The notes beneath the pieces were generated by a model that worked only from the letters and a program-made list of their open reading frames with translations, made no database searches and was not told the DNA's origin. Below, in pieces: positions 54,746 to 60,932 of a DNA stretch of 60,932 nt. The position numbers were made by a program, and so were the translations under genes. Source of the DNA: Caryophanales bacterium (GTDB lineage: Bacteria > Bacillota > Bacilli > Bacillales > Amphibacillaceae); NCBI GenBank assembly GCA_026168805.1, contig JAPFDS010000064.1, forward strand, positions 1 through 60,932, in the 5' to 3' direction. Every line of letters starts with the position of its first letter. Positions within the stretch are counted from its first letter, which is position 1.

Positions 54746-56776
54746 GTGGATACATCACAATATTTAGATGTTTTTATCGAAGAAAGTGCTGACCATTTGG
54801 AAGTTTTATATAAACAATTACTGGAACTTGAAAAGCATCCAGAAGAAAAAGAAATTATCGAAGAAATTTTTAGAGCTGCACATACCTTAAAAGGAATGGC
54901 TGCGACGATGGGGTATACAGATTTAGCGGATGTTACGCATTATTTAGAAAATGTTTTTGATAGTATTAGATACGATAAAATCAAAGTACAACCAAGTATG
55001 GTTGATGTGTTATTTGAAACAGTAGATTATTTAAATGAGATTGTAGAGGACATTTCCAGTGGTGGAGAAGGTAAGCGTGATGTTACTGCAATCTTAGATA
55101 AAATAGCGGCGTTAGATTCAAATAGTGGTCCTGCAAGTGATGAAGGTAGCGAACAAACGGAGAATGTATCCATAGATACATCTGACGAACTGAAGCATGT
55201 AGAAGAAGTGGATGAATTTGAGTTAACTATTCTTAAAGAATCCATGGAGCGAGGGTTCAATAATTATGAAATACATATTGAACTAAGTAAAGAATGTCTA
55301 CTGAAAGGCGCACGTGTGTTCATGGTATTTGAAGTATTGGAACAATTTGGCGAAGTGATTAAATCAGAGCCAACGGTGAATGAATTAGAAGAGGAACAAT
55401 TCGATAATTCCTTTACTGTATTATATGTTTCTAAACAATCGAAAGAAGAAATAGAACAAAAAATTAACAAAGTATCTGAAATTACAAAGGTTGAAGTCAC
55501 CCCATTTTCAGTAACGGAATACACCGCAAAGAAAAACGAAGCTGAAGATGCGGCAATAGAAAAAGCTGCTCAAGCAAAGCAGGAAAAAGATACACCAAAA
55601 GCGACACCAGCTAAAAAGTCGGTCACACGAAAAACAATTCGGGTGAATATCGAAAGACTAGATATATTAATGAATTTATTTGAAGAGCTCGTCATTGATC
55701 GAGGAAGGCTCGAAACAATTTCTGCTGAATTGGATCATACGGATTTGAAAGAAACTGTCGAACGTATGACAAGAGTGTCAGGTGATTTACAAAATATTAT
55801 TTTAAATATGCGTATGGTTCCAATCGATCAAGTATTTAATAGATTTCCACGAATGATCCGTCAGCTAGCACGTGATTTGGATAAAAACGTAGATGTTGAA
55901 ATTATCGGTGCGGATACAGAGCTAGATCGAACAGTCATCGATGAAATTGGGGATCCGCTCGTTCACCTTATTAGAAATGCCATGGATCACGGAATTGAAC
56001 TTCCAGAAGAAAGACAAAAAAGTGGCAAAGCAGAACAAGGAACAATTACTCTAGAAGCCTATCATAGTGGTAATTATGTCATGATTGAAATAAGTGATGA
56101 CGGAGCAGGAATCAATAAAGAAAAAGTACTGGAAAGTGCGATTGAAAAAGGCGTTGTTAAAAAAGAAGAAGCTGAACTGTTACAGGATCAACAAATATAT
56201 GAGCTCATTATGGCCAGTGGTTTCTCTACATCTGAGACGGTATCTGATGTTTCAGGACGTGGCGTAGGGTTAGATGTTGTTAAAAACACCATTGAAACAT
56301 TAGGTGGAAATATTTCAATTGATGCTTCACCAGGAGCTGGTTCAACATTTTCAATCCAACTCCCTCTCACGCTATCGATTATTTCAGTTTTACTTGTAGA
56401 GCTTGAAAAAGAGAAATATGCAATTCCTTTATCGTCTATTATTGAGACAGCTATTATAGAAAAAGAAGAAATTTATAGTGCTCATCATAAAAAAGTGATT
56501 GATTTTAGAGGACATGTTGTACCATTAGTATTTTTACAAAAAACATTCGAAGTACCAGAAACAAGTACACCGTCTGAAGAATATATTTCTGTTGTCATCG
56601 TCAAAAAAGGGGACAAACTAGCAGGACTCGTCGTCGATTCTTTCATTGGACAACAAGAAGTTGTTTTAAAATCATTAGGAGCATATTTAACCAATACGTA
56701 TGCTATCTCAGGGGCAACTATATTAGGTGACGGAGAGGTTGCTTTAATTATTGATAGTAACGCACTCATTAAATAA
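54746..56776 (+). CDS. cheA: Chemotaxis histidine kinase CheA
   Basis: Autophosphorylates when receptors signal and passes phosphate to CheY and CheB. Hpt domain with His46 (AAHTLKG), a CheY-binding P2 domain (about 155-265), dimerisation helices, kinase core with N box HLIRNAMDHG near 405 and GRGVGLDVVK, and a C-terminal CheW-like domain (about 540-676). 676 aa. GTG start after GAGGAGGTAG. Confidence 0.96.
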   Translation: MDTSQYLDVFIEESADHLEVLYKQLLELEKHPEEKEIIEEIFRAAHTLKGMAATMGYTDLADVTHYLENVFDSIRYDKIKVQPSMVDVLFETVDYLNEIVEDISSGGEGKRDVTAILDKIAALDSNSGPASDEGSEQTENVSIDTSDELKHVEEVDEFELTILKESMERGFNNYEIHIELSKECLLKGARVFMVFEVLEQFGEVIKSEPTVNELEEEQFDNSFTVLYVSKQSKEEIEQKINKVSEITKVEVTPFSVTEYTAKKNEAEDAAIEKAAQAKQEKDTPKATPAKKSVTRKTIRVNIERLDILMNLFEELVIDRGRLETISAELDHTDLKETVERMTRVSGDLQNIILNMRMVPIDQVFNRFPRMIRQLARDLDKNVDVEIIGADTELDRTVIDEIGDPLVHLIRNAMDHGIELPEERQKSGKAEQGTITLEAYHSGNYVMIEISDDGAGINKEKVLESAIEKGVVKKEEAELLQDQQIYELIMASGFSTSETVSDVSGRGVGLDVVKNTIETLGGNISIDASPGAGSTFSIQLPLTLSIISVLLVELEKEKYAIPLSSIIETAIIEKEEIYSAHHKKVIDFRGHVVPLVFLQKTFEVPETSTPSEEYISVVIVKKGDKLAGLVVDSFIGQQEVVLKSLGAYLTNTYAISGATILGDGEVALIIDSNALIK

Positions 56777-56789
56777 GGGGGAAATGAAT

Positions 56790-57260
56790 ATGTCAATGGA
56801 TACAGAAGTGAATAAAAAGGTGATTGTTTTTCAGTTGCAAGACGAAGAATATGCCGTGCCTGTAGAGCAAGTAAGCTTTATTGAGCGCATGGAACCTATT
56901 ACAAGAGTACCTAGAGTCGCTTCCTTTGTTAAAGGCGTTATTAATTTACGCGGTGTAGTAACACCAGTCATTGACCTACGTAATCGTTTTAATATGACTG
57001 AAACAGAGCATACAGAGGCTACACGTATTATTATTATTCAGTTAGAAGAAATGGAAGTCGGACTAATTGTAGATGCGGCTAATGATGTCATTGATATTCC
57101 GGTTCAAAGTATCGAACAAGCCCCAGAAGTAGTTGGTGCGGCAAGTGTTGATTACATTGAAGGAGTCGCAAAGTTAGAAGAAAGATTATTGCTATTACTG
57201 GATATCCAAAAAGTTCTAACACCTGAAGATCTAGAGGAAATAAAAAAAGCAGAAGGTTGA
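56790..57260 (+). CDS. cheW: Chemotaxis coupling protein CheW
   Basis: Links CheA to receptors. SH3-like CheW fold: VIVFQLQDEEYAVPVEQV, RVASFVKGVINLRGVVTPVIDLR pattern. 156 aa. ATG 56790 is preferred over ATG 56784 because GGGGG at 56777-56781 is too close to the latter. Confidence 0.95.
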   Translation: MSMDTEVNKKVIVFQLQDEEYAVPVEQVSFIERMEPITRVPRVASFVKGVINLRGVVTPVIDLRNRFNMTETEHTEATRIIIIQLEEMEVGLIVDAANDVIDIPVQSIEQAPEVVGAASVDYIEGVAKLEERLLLLLDIQKVLTPEDLEEIKKAEG

Positions 57261-57266
57261 GATTAA

Positions 57267-57899
57267 ATGACAGAAAAAGACCTATCATCGTTACAAAAAG
57301 ACGTACTTAAAGAAATTGGGAATATTGGCGCGGGGAATGCCACGACTTCATTATCTGAACTTACGAATAAAAAGATTCAGATGGAAGTACCTTCTGTTCA
57401 GGTTGTCTCATTTAACGAAATGATGGATTTTATCGGTGGTTCAGACCAAACAGTAGTCGGACTATACTTTAGAATTAGTGGTGACACACCAGGTGCCGTT
57501 TACTTTATTTTAACCATTGAGGAAGCAGAAGCGCTTGTGAAGCAGATGATTCCTAGTGCAGATGTAGATGTTTTAAATGACAAAGATACAAATAGCTATA
57601 CATTTTCTGCATTAAAAGAAGTTGGGAACATTGTGACTGGATCCTATTTATCAGCTTTATCCGACTTTATGGGGCTAGATATGTCTTATTCTATACCATA
57701 TTTAAGTGTTGATATGGCAGGGGCTATCATTACTGTTGGTTTAGTAGAAATTTCACAAGAAACAGATAATGCCATTGTAATAAATACCGAAATAAAAGAC
57801 GGGGAAAAGAATCAGTTTAATGGTCAATTTATTTTGTTACCTGACCCGGAAGCTCTACCGATTATCTTTTCTGCTTTAGGGATCCAGAACAATGAATAG
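57267..57899 (+). CDS. cheC: CheY-P phosphatase CheC
   Basis: Hydrolyses CheY-P and is stimulated by binding CheD; part of the Bacillus adaptation system. Two phosphatase helices are present: VLKEIGNIGAGNATTSLSEL and ALKEVGNIVTGSYLSALSDF, each with the Glu and Asn of the active site. 210 aa. Overlaps cheD by 8 bases. Confidence 0.95.
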   Translation: MTEKDLSSLQKDVLKEIGNIGAGNATTSLSELTNKKIQMEVPSVQVVSFNEMMDFIGGSDQTVVGLYFRISGDTPGAVYFILTIEEAEALVKQMIPSADVDVLNDKDTNSYTFSALKEVGNIVTGSYLSALSDFMGLDMSYSIPYLSVDMAGAIITVGLVEISQETDNAIVINTEIKDGEKNQFNGQFILLPDPEALPIIFSALGIQNNE

Positions 57900-58386
57900 C
57901 GATAATATTGTTCGAGTTGGTATTTCTGACGTGAAATTTGCACAAGCTCCACAATTGATTCGAACATCAGGGCTAGGCTCTTGTGTAGGAGTTGTTATAT
58001 ACGATCAAAATGTAAAAATAGCAGGATTAGCACACGTGATGCTCCCTGATTCAACTCTCTCTAAACAAGCCCAACTCAACCCTTTTAAATTTGCCGATAC
58101 TGCAATTCCTTATGTCATTGAAAAATTGTGTGAGAAGGGTGCAAGGAAATTTGCGCTTAAGGCCAAAGTAGCTGGTGGCGCACAAATGTTTCAGTTTGAA
58201 ACAAATTCCCCAATGATGCGAATTGGTCCAAGAAATGTAGAAGCAGTGTTTGAACAGTTAGAATCATACAGAATTCCTATACTTGCAAAATGTGTAGGTG
58301 GCAATAGTGGACGGACGATTCAATTTAACCCTGAAACAGGAGCTTTATATATACGGACAGTTAACAAAGGTGAATCATTTATTTAA
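57892..58386 (+). CDS. cheD: Receptor glutamine deamidase CheD
   Basis: Deamidates chemoreceptors and binds CheC. Catalytic Cys31 (GLGSCVGVV) and His48 (GLAHVMLP) are present. 164 aa. The CheC/CheD pair is characteristic of Bacillus-type chemotaxis. Confidence 0.95.
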   Translation: MNSDNIVRVGISDVKFAQAPQLIRTSGLGSCVGVVIYDQNVKIAGLAHVMLPDSTLSKQAQLNPFKFADTAIPYVIEKLCEKGARKFALKAKVAGGAQMFQFETNSPMMRIGPRNVEAVFEQLESYRIPILAKCVGGNSGRTIQFNPETGALYIRTVNKGESFI

Positions 58387-58407
58387 AAAAGACATGTGTT
58401 ACTAGGG

Positions 58408-58480
58408 AATGAATTTCATAATTACGAAAATACAGCCGTGCGTGAAATAGCATAAAATACGTATTATGAAATTCATTAAA
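58408..58480 (+). repeat. Palindromic element, copy 2 (before sigD)
   Basis: A perfect 15-bp inverted repeat: AATGAATTTCATAAT (58408-58422) with ATTATGAAATTCATT (58463-58477), 40 bases apart. The right block from ATACGTATTATG (58457) to AAAG (58480) repeats at 18099-18122 before lepB. A second inverted repeat, AAAATACAG (58427-58435) with CTGTATTTT (58485-58493), is interleaved with it. It fills most of the 143-base cheD-sigD gap, so sigD has a spacer unlike the tight spacing of the genes before it. Confidence 0.8.
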
Positions 58481-58529
58481 GGAACTGTATTTTAGCATTC
58501 TTTTTGCAAAGGAAAAGGAGGTTCAATAC

Positions 58530-59306
58530 ATGGCAATCAAGAGTCCTCATAGAGTAAAAGAGTTGTGGGAAAATTGGTTTTTAGATCAAAGTGAGGAATC
58601 AGAAAATAAACTGATTGAACATTATACGTATCTTATTTCTTTTCATGTCGACCGAGTGGCAGTTAACTTACCAACAAATGTCCATAAAGATGATTTAATC
58701 AGTTTTGCATATATTGGTTTATATGATGCAATTCATAAATTCGAGCGTGAACGAGATTTAAAGTTTGACACATATGCTTCTTTTCGAATTCGAGGATCAA
58801 TCATAGACGGTTTAAGAAAAGAAGACTGGCTTTCTCGTGCACAAAGAGAGAAGACAAAAAAAGTGGAAAGAGCAACTAAAGTTCTTGAACAACAATTACA
58901 GCGTGCTCCATCATCGCAAGAAATAGCAGATAAATTATCGATGACAAAAGAAGAAGTTGAAACATTGGTACAAGATAAGATGTTTTCAAATGTATTGTCC
59001 ATCGATCAACACATACGGGATGATGACAACTCGACACAAGAAGGTATCGGTTATACGATCCCTGATGATGTATCGATTCAACCCGATGAAATTTTAGTAG
59101 ATGAAGAAATTAAAAATGATTTGATTGAAGAGATTAAAAGTCTCAATGAAAATGAACAACTAGTGATCAGCTTATTTTATGATGAAGAGTTAACGATGAC
59201 AGAAATTGGGGAAGTGTTGAGTTTAACAACATCCCGTATATCGCAAATTCATAAAGCAGCCATTTTTAAATTACGCAATCAATTACAAGAACTACAATAT
59301 CTTTAG
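58530..59306 (+). CDS. sigD: Flagellar sigma factor SigD (FliA type)
   Basis: Directs transcription of late flagellar, motility and autolysin genes. Region 2 (LISFAYIGLYDAIHKFERER..., DTYASFRIRGSIIDGLR) and region 4 helix-turn-helix (TMTEIGEVLSLTTSRISQIH). 258 aa. SD AAAAGGAGGTT. In B. subtilis FlgM antagonises it; flgM is not in this window. Confidence 0.95.
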   Translation: MAIKSPHRVKELWENWFLDQSEESENKLIEHYTYLISFHVDRVAVNLPTNVHKDDLISFAYIGLYDAIHKFERERDLKFDTYASFRIRGSIIDGLRKEDWLSRAQREKTKKVERATKVLEQQLQRAPSSQEIADKLSMTKEEVETLVQDKMFSNVLSIDQHIRDDDNSTQEGIGYTIPDDVSIQPDEILVDEEIKNDLIEEIKSLNENEQLVISLFYDEELTMTEIGEVLSLTTSRISQIHKAAIFKLRNQLQELQYL

Positions 59307-59328
59307 CTAGCAGTAGAGGAGGAATGAC

Positions 59329-60696
59329 GTGGATGTAGGAGAGTTATTCACCATTAAAATCGTAGATAAACGAATGCAAGCAACAATCTATTGCACAGAA
59401 GTATATAAAGAATTTGAAGGGGAAATAACAGAAAAACAATTGAAAGATTTTTTAAAATCAAACCAAGTTGTTTATGGAATTTCTGAGGAAGTCATTTTAA
59501 ATATAGTCAATAAAAAGGTTGATTATGATCAATTTCCGCTCATAATTGCAACAGGAATAGAGCCGATAGATGGAGAAGATGGTTTTGTTGCATATACTTT
59601 TAACGAAAACACGGATTCTAGTTCTGATAAAAAGGCTAATTTCCGAGATGTTATGAATATACCAAGTGTTAAAGAAAATGACGAAATTGCTAAGGAGACA
59701 CTTCCAACAAAAGGAAAACCTGGAACAAATATTTCAGGAATTACGATACAACCTAGACCAGGGAAAAGAAAAATAGTCCGTGCAGGAAAAAATGTCCATT
59801 ATGATAAATCCACTCTTACGTATTATGCCACAGCGAAAGGGCAAGTGAGCATGGGAGCCAATAGGATCGATGTACATGATTTATTTACTGTATCAGACAC
59901 TCTTTCAATGGAAACAGGAAATGTTGATTTTGTAGGTTCTGTAGAAGTTCATGGAGATGTTCCAACGGGCTATACGATCAAAGCAGGTGGAGACATTCGT
60001 ATCCATGGACTTGTAGAAGCAGCAACAATACATGCAGGTGGATCCGTGTTTATTTCAGAAGGATTTGCGGCACTACAAAAAGGAACCATTTCGGCTGAAG
60101 GTGATGTACATGTATCGTATATTAATCAAGGAGATGTTTGGGCAGGGCAATCCATCTATGTTGAGAATTCGATCTTACATAGTACATGTAAGGCTGAAGA
60201 TTCAATTATTTGTGAACGTGGTAATATTACAGGTGGTTCAACAACAGCAGGGTATTTGATTGAGGCGCGCGATATAGGCAATAGAGTTCAAACGAAAACA
60301 AAAGTAATGATTAATGAAGATGAACAAGTCTATGAAGAAGAAGAAAAATTAATGGAAGAGCTTCAGAAAGTGCAAACGACAATTGATCAGTTAAAGCTTA
60401 TTGGCGAAAAGCTTAGTAAAACAGCGGATGTAAATGATGCTAACATGCGTGTAACCCTTCTCCGCCAAAAGAGTTCCCTGCAAAAAGCAACCATGGAAAA
60501 GCAAGAAATTCAACAAAATATTGATCGATTGAGAGAAAATTACTTTCACGATGGAAAAGCGATAATAATTGTTAAAAAAGAACTTTTCGGAAATGTGGCA
60601 GTCACCTTTGGAAAATACGAACAAACAACACAAAGAGACTATACTTCCGTTCAATGTAGCTTTCAGGGAAATGAGATTTCTATCGTTCCACTTTAA
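59329..60696 (+). CDS. FapA family (DUF342) protein
   Basis: 455 aa. An N-terminal domain is followed by a DUF342 beta-helix region with recurring Gly-rich turns (KAGGDIRIHGLVEAATIHAGGSVFISEG, about 220-250), then a coiled coil (about 335-410) and a short beta-rich tail. No signal peptide. FapA proteins are called flagellar assembly proteins in other bacteria, but the role is not established. GTG 59329 lies 6 bases after AGGAGG. In B. subtilis swrB follows sigD; here this gene does. Confidence 0.85.
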   Translation: MDVGELFTIKIVDKRMQATIYCTEVYKEFEGEITEKQLKDFLKSNQVVYGISEEVILNIVNKKVDYDQFPLIIATGIEPIDGEDGFVAYTFNENTDSSSDKKANFRDVMNIPSVKENDEIAKETLPTKGKPGTNISGITIQPRPGKRKIVRAGKNVHYDKSTLTYYATAKGQVSMGANRIDVHDLFTVSDTLSMETGNVDFVGSVEVHGDVPTGYTIKAGGDIRIHGLVEAATIHAGGSVFISEGFAALQKGTISAEGDVHVSYINQGDVWAGQSIYVENSILHSTCKAEDSIICERGNITGGSTTAGYLIEARDIGNRVQTKTKVMINEDEQVYEEEEKLMEELQKVQTTIDQLKLIGEKLSKTADVNDANMRVTLLRQKSSLQKATMEKQEIQQNIDRLRENYFHDGKAIIIVKKELFGNVAVTFGKYEQTTQRDYTSVQCSFQGNEISIVPL

Positions 60697-60932
60697 GACA
60701 TTTATGCAATCATTTAATATAAACCCTTTTTAATAAAGTGAATAATCTGTTATTATATAGGTGCTACCGACAATTAATAATAGGTTTTTATATCACTAGC
60801 GTTGCATAAATATAGTTCCAATATTCTGTCTATATGCTTAGGTATAAAATAAAAAAAGCTAAAACACCAAACTAACGGTAGTAAAAATCCATTTTTTCAA
60901 CTATAACTAATGGCAGTCGCAACAGTGGTTAA
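60697..60932. other. AT-rich 3-prime end of window, no gene seen
   Basis: No open frame with a ribosome binding site was found on either strand. The text is very AT-rich with several TATAAT-like words but no convincing -35/-10 pair and no terminator hairpin with a T run after the FapA gene. In B. subtilis rpsB would follow soon after; its promoter or leader might begin here, but I cannot show it. Confidence 0.5.

Noticed and set aside
58409-58450. 13-codon open frame within the sigD-upstream element
   Set aside because: The SD-like TAGGGA is too close to the ATG, and the frame is not kept in the lepB copy, so a leader peptide is unlikely.
60032-60259. 75-codon plus-strand frame inside the FapA gene
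   Set aside because: Shadow frame within a full-length, in-frame DUF342 protein; no SD and no recognisable motif.
60697-60932. CTACCG / CGGTAG inverted words as a riboswitch or leader
   Set aside because: Six-base arms more than 100 bases apart are expected by chance, and no known riboswitch core motif (for example that of c-di-GMP) is present.
1-60932. CRISPR arrays, tRNA or rRNA genes, insertion sequences, toxin-antitoxin or defence loci
   Set aside because: I looked for direct-repeat arrays, transposase or nuclease-like proteins and RNA gene motifs and found none. The window is ordinary core genome.

Overview
The window is a stretch of core chromosome from a low-GC Gram-positive bacterium of the Bacillaceae. 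The gene order sdaAB-sdaAA-recG-fapR-plsX-fabD-fabG-acpP-rnc-smc-ftsY-ylxM-ffh-rpsP-khpA-ylqD-rimM-trmD-rplS ... rbgA-rnhB-ylqG-ylqH-sucC-sucD-dprA-topA ... xerC-hslV-hslU-codY-fla/che-sigD is, from memory, almost that of Bacillus subtilis. Base composition is AT-rich, Shine-Dalgarno (SD) sites are strong, and TTG or GTG starts are frequent. The protein sequences look more like the Oceanobacillus/Virgibacillus side of the family than B. subtilis itself, but the genus is a guess. All genes but one are on the plus strand.

Layout. (1) 1-1786: promoter and the two-subunit L-serine dehydratase. (2) 1799-8271: recG, then the FapR-controlled phospholipid and fatty-acid genes with a clear FapR operator, then acpP, a long hairpin, and rnc. 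(3) 8324-8548: a single minus-strand DUF1128 gene. (4) 8744-17960: smc and the signal recognition particle genes, S16, KhpA, YlqD, RimM, TrmD and L19; L19 has its own promoter, structured leader and strong terminator. (5) 18142-22515: signal peptidase I, the ribosome-assembly GTPase RbgA (with an unusual G4 motif), RNase HII, and the ylqG-ylqH pair that resembles the C-terminal halves of FliK and FlhB. (6) 22584-27906: succinyl-CoA synthetase, DprA and topoisomerase I. (7) 28235-31984: XerC/CodV, the HslVU (ClpQY) protease and the nutrient-responsive repressor CodY. (8) 32328-60696: one long fla/che cluster encoding rod, MS-ring, C-ring, export gate and ATPase, hook, hook-length control, number/placement factors FlhF and FlhG, chemotaxis proteins CheY, B, A, W, C and D, the flagellar sigma factor SigD, and a FapA/DUF342 protein at the end.

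No phage, insertion sequence, CRISPR array, tRNA, rRNA or recognisable defence system is present, and I do not see a wholly new multi-gene system. The points worth a second look are small: a palindromic element present twice (before lepB and before sigD); a 14-bp hairpin lying exactly between the SD sequence and the start codon of flbD; the RbgA G4 substitution; a long hairpin before the RNase III gene; the lack of trmFO between topA and xerC, with a promoter-rich spacer in its place; and the lone inverted DUF1128 gene. Coordinates of CDS features use the start codon I judge best from SD spacing and family N-termini, so several differ from the longest open frame.
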